Positions 12,601 through 23,115 of a stretch of DNA of 64,000 nucleotides are shown piece after piece; position 1 is the stretch's first letter; the number at the start of each line of letters is the position of its first letter. The notes below the pieces were generated by a model, which saw nothing but the letters and a program-made list of their open reading frames with translations, did not search any database and was not told the DNA's origin. Origin of the DNA: Ophiobolus disseminans (taxonomy: Eukaryota > Ascomycota > Dothideomycetes > Pleosporales > Phaeosphaeriaceae); contig MU006220.1 of NCBI GenBank assembly GCA_010093685.1, forward strand, positions 775,502 through 839,501. Reading direction: 5' to 3'. Position numbers and translations under genes: made by a program.

Positions 12601-14477
12601 TGGAGGCTGTCGTTGAGCCCGCGCTCTCCTAGTGCGTATGATAAAACGGCCTCAAGAGCCTCGCGTTGTTGGTCTGCGCAAGCTTCGGCAATATAGCCCA
12701 TGTTCACCGTTAGCTCGTCTTGGTTCTCCTGACTAATGGCTGCTGTTGTCCTCTCAAAGTCAATACGCAGTGGCTTTCCTGTCCTAATCACCTCTCCATC
12801 CACGTCGAATTCCTTTGTAGCCCTGGGGTACCCAACAGGGAAACCAATGGTGAGACGCAAGAAGATGAGTTTGTTATCCTCAATTACTGAATCGTACTCT
12901 CCCCATGGGCCGTTGAAAGAAACCGTGATGTGGCGGCCCGGGACATCGATTGACTCGAAGTTGAGCTTCCTGTACTTGTTACCGACATAAGAGATCTCTG
13001 CACCCAGGTTGTTGCGTTCTTGGAACGGATATTGTTCTCGATCCCGAGGTTGACCAAGAGAGTCGTCGGCATTGTCGTGCCCGTCACCGACCTTTACGCC
13101 CTCCATCCACGTCATGTGTGATACCACTGGGGGGCCGGTCCGACGTATCGATGTTGCAGTCATTGTCTCCCGGGTGACCGAATCGGTGTTCGTCTGGGCT
13201 GTGTTCTGGCGCTTGTGTGGGAGAGAATAGGATGTGTCATCGAGTGAGAGGTTCTGGAGCAGGGTCGAGAGATTTCCTCTCTGCTGTGAGTAGGTGCTAC
13301 CGGATTCGCGGCTGGTTGTTGAGGTGGTTATCTGCACTGGGCCGTCGCGGTAGGTGACATACGCAGCACCCTTTCTAGTCATGCTTGGCTCCTCAACGAG
13401 TGGATCACCTTTGCGGTGTCCTACCGATTCGAGTATATCTGAAGTAATGCGATGAAGGCGGAGGTGGTTGTCTGTACCCCAAGATACAAGCTGGAACTCT
13501 CGGTCGTCGATGCCGTTGTCGGTGGAGCCACGGGACCGCCACAAAAACTCTCGAACTTGTGCACCGTCATCGTGACCACCCAAGATATGCATGGGCAGGT
13601 TTGCAAAGTCTTTGGGATCGCTGTCATTGACGTGCTTGTACAGCCACAGCTTTGAGTTGTCGCGTTGGGGCACGGCGAGAATACCGTGGGGAAAGGGAGT
13701 GTGGCGGGCTCTCCAAACAGGGTAGTGGGTGTGGATGGTGCGGCGAGGGGTTGTGATGTTAGTGTTCACGCCGACATTGTTCCAGAGCTTGATGGTACGA
13801 TCAAGCGAGCAGGTCATGATCTTCTTGGCGTCGGTGCGACTCCAGTCTATGCCATAGATCTTGGTTTTGTGGGCATCAATGGTGGAGATGGGCTTGGTAG
13901 CATGGCGCGTGTCCCAGATATGAAGATACTTGTCGTGGGAGCTTGCGATGATCTTGTCATCTTGGCGATTCCACTTGACCTGGTGCGCGCCTGCGTCCCA
14001 GTCGGCTAACTTGAGGGGAGCTTGCTGTGTTCGCAGGTCGTGCACGAAGACGAAGCTGTCCATGCCGCAAGTGGCTAGGAGGTCAGGATGGTGGGCGGAA
14101 AAGTTGATGTCGGTGATGGCGCGATCATGTGCCCGCAGCGTGAACTCGATTGGCGCCTTGGTGCTGTTGAAGGGCATTGCCAAATTGTACACCAATGCCT
14201 GGTTGTTGCGGGTCGAGGCTATCCACTCGGCCCTTGCCGCGAACGGCGACCATTGCACGTCTGCCACCTTCCACGAGAAGTGGTTTGGGATGTAGAGCGG
14301 CAGCGAGAAGGGGTTGTCAAGATCGACGATGCGCAAGCCGCTCTGGCTGGCCAGCACAACGTCTCTTCCGCACGGCGAGATGGACGCCGAACCGATTTCC
14401 TCATCAACGGCTATACTCACCGTCTGGCCAAACGTAGACGACTCGAAGGCCGAAGATGGCCCGGTCGACGGAGCCAT
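9636..14477 (-). CDS. mtc5: WDR59/Mtc5-like SEA (GATOR2) complex subunit
   Basis: One uninterrupted exon of 1613 residues. Order of domains: N-terminal WD40 propeller (about residues 25-400, with clear W-D and D-x-R-T-I-K-L-W-N repeats), an RWD domain (about 475-620), a long Ser-rich region, and a C-terminal RING-like zinc module (about 1460-1512) with C-S-I-C-W, C-P-A-C-L-H-V-A-H-F-D-C and a final C-G-C-G-C-G cluster. This WD40-RWD-RING arrangement is that of WDR59/Mtc5 (Sea3), a vacuole-membrane SEA/GATOR2 component acting upstream of TORC1 in amino-acid signalling. The start is placed at M-A-P-S-T; an ATG 22 codons upstream is in frame. It is longer than yeast Mtc5 mainly through low-complexity insertions. 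It is divergent from ubc13, with which it shares a short promoter. Confidence 0.9.
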   Translation of the reverse strand: MAPSTGPSSAFESSTFGQTVSIAVDEEIGSASISPCGRDVVLASQSGLRIVDLDNPFSLPLYIPNHFSWKVADVQWSPFAARAEWIASTRNNQALVYNLAMPFNSTKAPIEFTLRAHDRAITDINFSAHHPDLLATCGMDSFVFVHDLRTQQAPLKLADWDAGAHQVKWNRQDDKIIASSHDKYLHIWDTRHATKPISTIDAHKTKIYGIDWSRTDAKKIMTCSLDRTIKLWNNVGVNTNITTPRRTIHTHYPVWRARHTPFPHGILAVPQRDNSKLWLYKHVNDSDPKDFANLPMHILGGHDDGAQVREFLWRSRGSTDNGIDDREFQLVSWGTDNHLRLHRITSDILESVGHRKGDPLVEEPSMTRKGAAYVTYRDGPVQITTSTTSRESGSTYSQQRGNLSTLLQNLSLDDTSYSLPHKRQNTAQTNTDSVTRETMTATSIRRTGPPVVSHMTWMEGVKVGDGHDNADDSLGQPRDREQYPFQERNNLGAEISYVGNKYRKLNFESIDVPGRHITVSFNGPWGEYDSVIEDNKLIFLRLTIGFPVGYPRATKEFDVDGEVIRTGKPLRIDFERTTAAISQENQDELTVNMGYIAEACADQQREALEAVLSYALGERGLNDSLHVDDNEVLADLGPLPGEEFSSDDDDDESAEGEFTNDVMQSSHTNANIPLPNQCSARFSAFGSLVIARLPMTKSASAQEAMIFRIDRSLRHGPGKNDIFNSFGRFNTHHTHDSDGESSSTSSVGSWGDSSSPSSSSGSDHVVNTHIGNFQPPMAWQKAASRFQSRHSLPSSTGANRQAPRPRSIVTILPPALDDLVPSKRTLAEDYRIFGSGPGVCEHNSEVARRLGYEDLADVWMLCKLILSNEVPLEILPQHHRKEQVLVLARRALVRIKRKDSGLDLQFDEADTVTKPKLTGRVKWGNHAVVTWLIPALFDHFERLADTQMLAMLSCIFAEPAAREGVTSTMAKMRHSHLPMSMEAPAFSLDYFSSADAAWSLFKPMISKPSTPAHSRYATPANDFGWQKLAKNLGTYGSHNSSNGPWGSDTAPSEPVTPYSTGHTPPLLSRASTMRSAHTANHTPYSTSPEQSHTTLKKSSTANFASAVAALSRPFANAISSSPPVKSRTDDLSTSAPSSGVTWGTTTFYGSDKIDRRSLAPSRDKHSKRASFGQSERVDVNYFYDSDSEYERIDEPDGVINDGASEYIRPFTPKGDSAETQESIKIKLKNQNQFDDEACVSKPLLNMSKDWLYRAWREQYSEMLGCWGLISAKAEVLKFNGLVSYFPTEITRQMPKSGSMSLAINKDSVEADDSVAKRHTSRASTTLVPPSPRTAQPKHSPAVSPRNFSFNPEAQEFQPGTAAFASVEEYALAPDVGTPIEQCLQLSIHAPTPSRELDEDLGGLESSPTPNQLHPHHNKGPRPRLSRGPSNVSGTSSWGAGRSPSVATTTAPSKPAATDPIYSCSICWIRVCGRVHLCPACLHVAHFDCMDDELGVDDGECVVGCGCGCGLEDDEERSRMEAYLDEVRAANAAGVAWHEDNSEPATPGLFLEGEFMTGAMSKMGGAGEGKRRDRERERVGGRTSKTTSPTPTTSTMRKKKKAPKKPRVSGLSYY

Positions 14478-14838
14478 CTTGGTGTTGGTGGTGGTGTTGT
14501 CAAGGGGAGAGGAAAGGAAGGAGCTAGGGCCATGCCCATGCAAGTCGGCGGATAGCTCCTGCAGCGCGCCGAGTCAGACGCGCTTGGTTCCTTCCGCCGC
14601 CCAAGCCACCATCCCAAAACAAGCAACCCCCACCATCCGACACCGCTGAGTAATTCCTTACTCATGTGCCTGTCCCAGTGGATTCGTCATCGAGGCCTGA
14701 CCCGCTACCAGCACCGCCGTCAACACGAGGGCATCCTTGCAAACGCCCGCTACGAACAACTCCTCGACGAGCTCGATCTCCCGCACTGCTATCCGGGCCT
14801 CCCAGACTTCCTCCTCTCCGACTTCCGCCACCACAAAC
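14478..14838. promoter_or_regulatory. Divergent promoter between WDR59-like gene and ubc13
   Basis: 361 bp between opposite start codons must serve both genes. It contains CT-rich stretches toward ubc13 but no motif I can name. Part may be transcribed as 5' UTR. Confidence 0.5.
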
Positions 14839-15397
14839 ATGTCTGGCCTACCCAAGCGCATCATCAAGGAGAGCGAGCGACTCGTCAAGGAGCCCGTTCA
14901 GGGCATCTCGGCGACCCCCCACGACGATAACTTGCGCTACTTTGACGTGACCATCGATGGCCCTTCGCAGTCCCCATACGAGGGTGAGTCGGCGTCGGAT
15001 GTGCGCGAGCAGCTGTCAGAGCGCGGCTGACACGATTAGGCGGCGTCTTCAAGCTCGAGCTGTTCCTCCCCGACGACTACCCCATGACCCCGCCGAAGGT
15101 GCGCTTCCTTACCAAGATTTACCACCCAAATATCGACAGACTCGGCCGCATCTGTCTAGACGTCCTCAAAAGTGAGTCTGACCACACCGTCATTGTTGCG
15201 AATCTTGTACTAATTGGTCAGGCAACTGGTCGCCAGCCCTCCAAATCCGCACGATCCTCCTGTCTATACAGGCTCTTCTAGGCGCTCCCAATCCCGACGA
15301 CCCTCTTGCCAACGATGTCGCCCAGGCGTGGAAGGAGAACCAAGGACAAGCCATCGCAACAGCCAAGCAGTGGACTCAGCAGTACGCGAAGGCTTGA
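14839..15397 (+). CDS. ubc13: Ubiquitin-conjugating enzyme E2 Ubc13
   Basis: Three exons (14839-14983, 15040-15171, 15222-15397) give 150 residues, the normal size of Ubc13. The E2 fold marks are Y-F-D-V-T-I-D-G-P near the N-terminus, the Y-H-P-N-I-D motif, and G-R-I-C-L-D-V-L-K with the catalytic Cys at residue 87. The P-A-L-Q-I-R-T-I-L-L-S-I-Q-A-L-L helix and C-terminal W-T-Q-Q-Y-A match the UBE2N/Ubc13 branch rather than other E2s. With an Mms2-type partner Ubc13 builds Lys63-linked ubiquitin chains, for example on PCNA in error-free DNA damage tolerance. Introns of 56 and 50 bp, both GT-AG. High confidence from whole-length agreement with the family. Confidence 0.96.
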
Positions 15398-18300
15398 CAG
15401 ATCACCCCACACCCTTGACATTCAAGTTCTGAGATTCCCGACGTTATGCGTGTACTAGGAGGAAGTACCCGTTAGACTCTTGTCTTTTGGGGAACTCTTA
15501 GGATCGCGTGTCCGGCGAGGATTTTGGTGGATTGCATTTGTTACGATTTCCCCCTGAGCACTGATAGATTCTGCGATTTTGCTGCACTGAATGGCCTGGC
15601 GTTCGATGGATGATCCTGGATAGCATGGTGGCGAAATTCCTGGCAGACCTGAGGATGCATATTTCCCCTACTATAGGATCTGGCCCGCACGATGAATGGA
15701 TATGAATGATGAAACCCAACCAACCTGCTCTGACTGACATGTATGTTAACTGCCTGTCGTGGCATTGGTATGGAGATGAAGGTGCTGGAGAAGAGCTTGG
15801 AGATATTTGTTGATGCATGCCATGTCTTCGGGCTGAATTCAAGAGTTTCTTTAACTTCGGGCACCACGCTGCTACTGTGACAGTAATTAATTACAGACAG
15901 CTGCGCGGTGATTTATTCTAGCTGTACCATCGGACCAGCGCGCTGCAGCTGTGTATGCGGCTTCGCTTAAACTCTCCTGCCACCGCAAAAGGAACAGCCG
16001 CATACGATAAGTGCACACCAACCTTGTAGTACAAGATAGTTTGCTGATGGCACGAAATCAGGCCAAGGCCGTTGCTCTGTCACTTTCTCGCTGACTGTGT
16101 GCCTCGACTTGACACGGAGCCGCTAGTGAAGCTCCAGGACGATGTCCGCCCGGACTTTCCACCATGGCCGGCACGACTCGACGCATGCAACCGCGACAGC
16201 GGAACTCGACACGGCGGATTCTACGATATTGTGCCCGCGTAGAAGGACCTTCGACTCTTTGTCGTACTATTGCACGCCATCATACTAGCTGCCATCCCTT
16301 GCCGATGAAGCTTCAGGATGCCGCAGAGCCCAGCGCTTCCGCCGCCAACGAGACCGCGCTCAAGATCGTGTTGCGATAGACACAGGAACTACCCGCATCT
16401 ACAATGGCCCACCGGCGCTGCGTTACGGTGGGCGTTGTGGCGCTACCACAGAGTCCACGGTCTACCCCTCCGATGTACATGGCTCCGCTCACGCCGCAGA
16501 GCGAGGACGACGATCGGCATGCCGCGCAAGAACAACTCAACCCGCCGCGGGGCCGGATGCTTCCACACGCTGAGGCAGATCTGGAAGCATCGATGGTAAC
16601 GATTGTCTGCAGCGGCGCTGACGAACAGCAAGCACTCGGTGCCACCCCCCTCTAAACACCTCCGCGGCGCTCACGCACGACACTCGAGCTCACCATCGTA
16701 TGCGGAACCGACATTGTCGCTTACATGCGTGGAGACAAGGAACCCCAAAGGCGTACACGCGGCTGGCATGCTTGATGAGAATCGCATGTCCGCAGCCTTA
16801 CGACCACGCATAAACCGCTCCTCGCAACTCGACTCCTTGACGGTGGCGATAGAACACGACTCCCGATGAACTCCGCGTGTGCTAGACATCAAGAGGGGCC
16901 GGCACGAGGGGTGTTGTGGGCAGCCCTCGATCGCAGGCTCTTCGACACCATGCCATCGCCAATACAGGCGGGTCAAGCATCAATTTGGATTGGAATGGGA
17001 AGCTGCATAGGCGACCGATCCCGGCATCGGCCATCCTACCTCATACCTCCAGCAAGGGTACGCATACAGAATGCCCTGTGAAAGTCGGCATGTATGTGCT
17101 GTAGCTGGCCATCGAAGGGGAGTCCTGCAGGATCGCGGCCCTCCGCCAGTCTGAATTGATTAGACACTCAAATGCTTGGGAATCGGGAGCTGTGGGCGCA
17201 CATGCATCTACCCTTCGGTATCGAAATCTGCGCCGATGCTTAAACGGATATCTGTATACGGGATACCACATGGGAGCCGACATGGGTGTGCTGCAAGTAA
17301 CCCTCGGCGGCAGAATCTGCAAGATTGCAGTTGCTACCGACGCTGATCAGACACTCATTCTGGTGTTATTGTCGGAAAGGGACGGCATGCCACGCCCAGT
17401 CGTTCCTGGAATTCTCTTCGACACAATATGTCTTGCTGGGCAAAGCGATGCATATGTTCCCAATACACGCCCAAAATGGATTCCGTTTCAACGAATACTG
17501 TAGCATGGTTCTTCATCCACACACCTTGTAGCCACGATATGGAAAGCCATCGTAGCCGCGAGGAGCGGCTGACATCGAGATACATTCGTGCTGCATCGAA
17601 GGAAATTCAGTGGTCGAAACAAATTGTCGAAAGAGGAGAATAATAGATGTCTCTTGTCCGATGTCAGACTTTCGTATCACCATTGATTTGGTGTATGATT
17701 CGCCGAAGCTAAGGGTGCCTTCCAAGAGATATCCCAGGGTATGGTGACACCTACAAGAGCCAGCTTCGCATACTTGGGACGAACTTGGTATGAAGCATCG
17801 TCCGAAGGACGGAAACAAATCATTCCAACCTATGTCGAAGATACGGCGACATCTCATGTCGGTCAGGTCGGTGTGCATCAACTTTCACATAGAGCCCTCG
17901 AATCCGGGGCGTCTTGCTGGCCCACATGGTGCCGGCAGATTCTAGCATGACAGTATATCTCTTATATCCCAGTACCACACCCTGCGGTCTCGACGGGCTT
18001 GAGCTTGAGCCGTTGAGGGGCGACTCCGCCTGGGACTTAGCTGGGTCGACCGTGTCTTGCCAGATAAAGTGTCGTGAATATGTCGCCTCGACAGTAAGAG
18101 CTAGGATACGCAGCGATGCCAGCGAAGGCACATTTTTTGTCAAGTCTCGAGGTGTCGAGCATCCATAGCTTTCAAGCTCCACACGCTGCTGCAGATTCGG
18201 TTTGAAACCAAAGCGCTCGTCGGCGAAAGAGTGTACGAGGCTGTTGTGCAGTCTCTCTCCTCGAGCCGCTGTTAAGCAGGTACGGCACGGCACTTCGCAT

Positions 18301-18677
18301 TCGATATAAGGGCCTCGGATGGCGCGGACCCGATCGCCGTCTCGCCTTACAGTGTTGTTCCGTCGCCCGCGATCCCGTCCAGGCGCTGCGTTGTCGAGTC
18401 TCGTCGGCGATTGTGGGTTTCCGCCTTGTGTTTACTAGTATGATGGGCGGGTGGATATACTTGTCGAATGGTTTAAGGTCTCTTCGAGGGGAAGCCTTCG
18501 TTGGTGGTCGTCTGGGTGCGGCGTTCGAGGCGATTAAGCGCGGCCGTGACGACAGCGGGCAGATGAAGCATGAGCCTAGAGCTTTGGCAGGTGCCTGAAT
18601 ATACTCAGCATGGCTAGTTGAGGACGACTGCGAGGCCTCCATTGCGGTGGTCGTAGCAAAATACCCACGGGCGTGGT
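15398..18677. other. Gene-poor 3.3-kb stretch
   Basis: No frame here shows recognisable family motifs. Short open frames on both strands (for example 17156-17503 plus, 17820-18293 minus) contain protein-like composition but no start/stop/splice set that yields a credible gene. GC content stays moderate, so this is not an AT-rich mutated transposon tract. It could hold a decayed or orphan gene or a non-coding transcript; I cannot support one. Confidence 0.4.
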
Positions 18678-18701
18678 GGGGTTGGGGTTGGGGTTGGGGT
18701 T
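18678..18701 (+). repeat. (GGGGTT)4 short tandem repeat
   Basis: Four perfect copies of GGGGTT in a row, 26 bp before the start chosen for the small membrane protein. Four G4 runs spaced by TT could fold as a G-quadruplex. It is not the TTAGGG telomere unit usual in filamentous ascomycetes. Confidence 0.9.
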
Positions 18702-18726
18702 CACCAGCAAGAGCTTGAGCTCCAAA

Positions 18727-19263
18727 ATGTCAAGGAGCTCGACGAAGACAACAAGTGAAAACTCGCTACACCACAAATTCGCTCTCAGACACCACAACTC
18801 GAATATCCTCGCACACCTCAAAAGCATCGAACAATCTCCCAAAACCACACCAGACACCTACAAGACACCAGCAAGATGTACGCCATCATCACATACATAC
18901 CTCCTCATCATCATCCACGCGGCCGCAACGACTCTGCTCTCGGCCATCCGCTACGTCCCCGAGCTCCTCCTGGAGACACTCTTCGCCTACCTAGCGAAGC
19001 TCTACCACTGGGACCTGGGCGGCTACATCCCCGCCGTGCACATCACCGAAGTCGAGCTTTGGTGTCTCGGCAACCTCCGCGCCAATTTTGCTGAGATGGG
19101 GCTGCTGGCTCCGAGGACGCCGCAAGGCTTCATGACGGAACCAGTGAGTGTCCTGGATGCCATCAGGGACGAGCAAGACGAGGAGGATTGGGACAATTGG
19201 CTGGGCTGGGAGGAGGAGGAGGATGGCGACGATATGGTGAGACACCCTTGGCGCTCGGGATGA
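18727..19263 (+). CDS. Small hypothetical protein with one membrane segment
   Basis: Open frame of 178 residues from the ATG at 18727; the frame also extends upstream to an ATG at 18673 that would translate the GGGGTT repeat, so the start is uncertain. The N-terminal 70 residues are Ser/Thr/His-rich. A hydrophobic stretch at about residues 60-90 (Y-L-L-I-I-I-H, then L-L-L-E-T-L-F-A-Y-L) could be a membrane helix. The C-terminus is acidic with an E-E-E-E-D-G-D-D run. A gtgaga donor and a cctcgacag acceptor could splice the end to a different short tail. I do not recognise a family. It converges on the rhodopsin-domain gene with 150 bp between stops. Confidence 0.45.
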   Translation: MSRSSTKTTSENSLHHKFALRHHNSNILAHLKSIEQSPKTTPDTYKTPARCTPSSHTYLLIIIHAAATTLLSAIRYVPELLLETLFAYLAKLYHWDLGGYIPAVHITEVELWCLGNLRANFAEMGLLAPRTPQGFMTEPVSVLDAIRDEQDEEDWDNWLGWEEEEDGDDMVRHPWRSG

Positions 19264-19414
19264 GCAGGGCTGGATATCCGCGGTGCCTCGACAGCGGGGA
19301 GAGTCTGCAGACTGAGGGACTTGAGGATAGACAGGCTCGCGCACCACACAAGCCAGCGACTGTTTTGGGGGCCGCGAAGGCATTCAGAAGATAACAAACT
19401 CGAATGTCAATTTC

Positions 19415-20594
19415 TTATCTTGGCTGTTCTCGATACTTCATCTCGATGTCCACTTCATACACACTGTGCTGCACACTAGGCGCTAGCTCCTGATCCGAAG
19501 CCCCGTCCTGCAGTACTTCCCACTCGTCTACCCTCTTGATATCGCGGACTCGCTGCTGACTGATAGTTTGTATGCCAAGCGCACTTGGTCGCCCGCCACT
19601 CGGTCCTGACGAACCGCTTTCATTGCCGGTGCGGCGAAAATAATGGCGCAATGAAGGCACCGAAGACGCGATACACCCAATACCCGTTTCGATATTTGAA
19701 CAGAGCAATGTGTGCGCAACCCAGACTGCAGGTTATGGGTTAGTTGAAGAAGACTACACGATTCGGAAGGGGAAAGCTTACATGGCAGATCTACCATCCC
19801 CTCGAACTTATTCACGTACGGAATCCGCACCATGGTGATAATCGACGCAACGGAAGCGAACGATAACAGCCCGAACGCCTGCAGCTTAGCTTGACGCTTC
19901 ATCTGCGTGTTCCACAACATAATTGCGGGCAGCACTACCAGCGCCAGATCTGTCACAATCGTGCTCACAGTAGCAGTGTGTCCAATGATCACAAACGTGG
20001 CAAGCGGCGCACATGTTCCCTCGCCGCTCAGTATCAACTGTGGAGTCCATATCGTGCGCACAGGACGGCAATACAATAGGGTTCCGATGAATGTGATGAA
20101 GAATGAGGCCCAGGTTATAGCGAGGAGGACGTAAACCGCAATCCGGAGGTTGATCCTTGTGGAAGCGATCCGCATGATGGTGATGCATATTGAGGACTTG
20201 ACTGTGGCCAGCGCTAGAACATAGTGTAGGATCCATATAATGTAGTACTTCATCGCCTCGCTTTGCTGCCATGGGTTCAAGTCAACATCCAAACGACCTA
20301 GGCCCACGAATGCGCCGTGAATGGCGAGAGCTGTGGCGACTGTGTACATGACCTAGAGACGAGTCAGTTGACATATTCTGAAAGTTTTGAGAGAGGCGGC
20401 ATTACACATCCTACGATCATGAACCCATCGTCGATTCCAAAGGTACCTTTCTTGAGGCGAATATATGTCCGCAGCGCCACAGTTATGACGGAGAGACTAA
20501 GAAAAATTGTCGATAGAGCTACAATGGCGAGAGGCAGTCCATCTGTGGGTGATGTTCTGACAGTGGGATCGACCGCCTTTGCGTTGGATGACAT
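19415..20594 (-). CDS. Rhodopsin-domain integral membrane protein
   Basis: Three exons (20406-20594, 19782-20352, 19415-19725) give 356 residues. Six to seven hydrophobic helices are visible, starting with P-L-A-I-V-A-L-S-T-I-F-L-S-L. Typical marks of the fungal rhodopsin-domain (SAT4-like) family are present: a basic arginine/lysine-rich loop plus F-G-I-D-D near residue 55, a Trp/Tyr-rich second and third helix, a Cys in F-I-G-T-L-L-Y-C-R-P, and a last helix with N-I-E-T-G-I-G-C-I-A-S-S-V-P-S-L-R. The C-terminal 85 residues are polar and cytoplasmic by analogy. Function of this large fungal family is largely unknown; it is not a retinal-binding opsin. Introns are 53 and 56 bp, both GT-AG and in phase. 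Confidence 0.88.
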
Positions 20595-21364
20595 CGTTCT
20601 TCAGCCCGTTCGTCCACAACAACATGTGGTGGAGAAGAAAAAAGAAGCACGATCGACTTGGAGCCCACCTCTTTCCTTATATCCAGCACACAGACCACCA
20701 AAGCGAGTCGTTGTTGAGTGCCGATCTCCACGGATCCTGATCCTGAGAAATGTTCGAGACAAAGCAAGGAGACCAGTGTGATCAGAGGTGTCGGTCTGGG
20801 AAAGTTTTCTCCCCCAGCACCCTGCACCCTGCATCCTTTTGGGCAAAATACCATGTCCCGACACGACAAAATCCATGTCCTTGCCACATCTCCATTGCAA
20901 GTCCACCATCCCCTGTAATGTCAAATTCATTCCCACCGGAGCTCCAGCCCGCTCGCACGCAGGCAATAAATACCCCGTACCCCTAACGCAGCAGGGAAAT
21001 GATTCGACGACTGACGCTTGGCAACGTAGCGAATTTACACGTGTGAACGGCGAAGCCCGCGCTTCATGGGTTAGTTGTGGATACACTATGACCCTCAGAC
21101 ATCCAGCATCCACTATTTAGTCGCCGTTGTTCCGGAACCTTGCATGTGGGACCCTGCTCGGCGACTAATGCGCGTTTACACTGGTGGCTTGACTCGCAGG
21201 GTGGAGTAATGAGTCAGGCCGAGGTCTGGATTCGAGGGCACCTGCAATATTGATGACATGCAAAGTTTAAGAATATCACGAGATAAACTTTCTGGAGAGA
21301 AAAGAGGTGGGGAAATGTAAAGTTCAGTGATTAGGTTGGGTAAAGCAAGAGTCGGCTTTCCGCT
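20595..21364. other. Intergenic, rhodopsin-domain promoter and P450 3' flank
   Basis: About 770 bp. Contains the upstream region of the rhodopsin-domain gene (-) and the 3' flank of the P450 gene (-). No coding signal recognised. Confidence 0.5.
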
Positions 21365-23115
21365 TCATTCTATGGTCACTCTAACGCCACGGTTATGCTT
21401 CGTCATGGGTATGAACATGTCGTAGTCGTATGTCACGTCTTCCTCTGTCGTGTCGCGGAGACGCATGTGTGGTAGCACTCTCAAGACTAAACCTGCGAGA
21501 CAGAGATGGAGTTCGCACAACGCAAGACTATTGCTCGAGTTAGCATGATCAGGAGCTTAGAACGAGACGATGGTCGACTTACTTCATTCCCAAACAACCC
21601 CTACTCCCCTTGGAAAACGCAAGCATGCTGCGCTCCACGTCCTTCCTGCGCTCGTTGTTCTCATCTAACCACCTCTCCGGAATGAAGGCGTACGAATCTG
21701 GAAACGCACGCTCGTCGTGGTGCGTTATGATGGATGACATGCCCACCGCGTAGCCCCGTGGGATAACGTACTCGACGCTCTTCTTGTTCCGCTCTCCGCG
21801 ATACAACAGATTCTCCTCTGTCGGGATACGAGCGGTCCGACTCGATACGCCATAACTCAATCTCAAACCTTCTTGAATAACAGCGCCGAGATATGGCAGT
21901 GTCTCCAACACCGCCCACGCCGGAAGATTTGTCGGATCCTCAACCACCGTCTCCAACTCCTTCGTCAATTTCTCCAGAAGCTGTGGCTTAGTCAAAAGGT
22001 GGTAAGTAATCACACTCAAAGCCCAACTGCCAGTCTCTGTTCCCGCGCCGATCACTGCCGCAGCTTCATCCGCCAACCTCTGCGGCTCCTTCTCCAGTAC
22101 CTCCAAGTCGCTCTTCAGCAGTTCGCCAAAGATCGTCGGCCGCTCATACACAATCCCGTTATCCAGATCCGCCTGTGCCTGCCGTACGCGCGAGGGCATA
22201 TCAACCTGCAACGTCTTAACCATGAGCGCGACATCGGCCGGCATGTAATCCACAAGATATTTTCCTAGCCCAACACTCGCCTTCGCCCACGGGAAGAACC
22301 GAAACACAAATACAGGTCGCAGCACGCTGGCCGTTGGAGCGCGGAAATTTGGCTCCCAGCCAGTTTGATCCAGGAGTCCGAAACTGGTGCCGAAACTATA
22401 CGAGCTGATGGCGTCGGTCGTGAAGCAGCTATATGCCATGGCAACGTCAAAAGATATCCCATCGCCGGACTGTGAAAGTAATTTGGAACACAATTTCTGT
22501 ACCAAGACGTGGATTTCCGGCTCGAGGCGCAGAATCATTGCGCGGCTGAAGAATTTGGCGACGGGGATGCGGCGCAGACGATGGAGGTCGTGGGACACTG
22601 TGCCGAAGCCTGCTTGGCCGAGACTGTTGGTTATGAATATATTAGACAATGCCGAGGCGAAGAAGGGATGGGAAAGAAATTACGCTGACCCATTGATTTG
22701 GTGAAGTGGTTTATCTCGTTTCCTGCCTCCGACGGCGTAAATTTCGTCGGCAAAGGATATGTCATTGCAGTGTACTTCGTTTGGGTTTATGCGTACGATT
22801 GGGCCTGTGAATATCGTTAGAAAGTGTTGCTCATGAGGGTATTGTGCGTTAGGTTGACGGACCGTATTTCTCATGCATTTTCCGGATTTCTTTCGAGTAG
22901 CATCCGAATCTGATGACATCGTGGTAGAATTCCGGCAGGTACGTCGCGGCAGCCAATTTCGGCCCAGGAATGTGACTTAGAGGATGGAAAGGCGATACAT
23001 TGTATAAGGCCTGGAGGAACTTGAAAACCAGCCATGCGCCAAAGACAGCGAAAGTATTGCGAATAGTAAGTATCGCAACTGCAGCCGGCAGCGGCGTTCC
23101 CTGGATAGTCGTCAT
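21365..23115 (-). CDS. Cytochrome P450 monooxygenase
   Basis: Four exons (22863-23115, 22690-22804, 21583-22623, 21365-21527) give 523 residues. An N-terminal hydrophobic segment (about 12-40) anchors it to the ER, followed by the Pro-rich hinge H-P-L-S-H-I-P-G-P-K. The I-helix reads A-A-A-V-I-G-A-G-T-E-T, the K-helix E-G-L-R, and the haem loop F-S-K-G-S-R-G-C-L-G-M with the ligand Cys about residue 466; the Asn after it and the L-helix come only from the last exon. Overall it resembles the fungal P450s near trichodiene-oxygenase type families; substrate unknown. No secondary-metabolite backbone gene lies nearby, so I do not place it in a cluster. All three introns are GT-AG of 55-66 bp and phases agree. 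Confidence 0.93.

Noticed and set aside
15398..18677. RIP-degraded transposon
   Set aside because: GC content is not reduced and no transposase, reverse transcriptase or terminal repeats were seen.
18678..18701. Interstitial telomere
   Set aside because: The unit is GGGGTT and only 24 bp long; filamentous ascomycete telomeres are normally TTAGGG.
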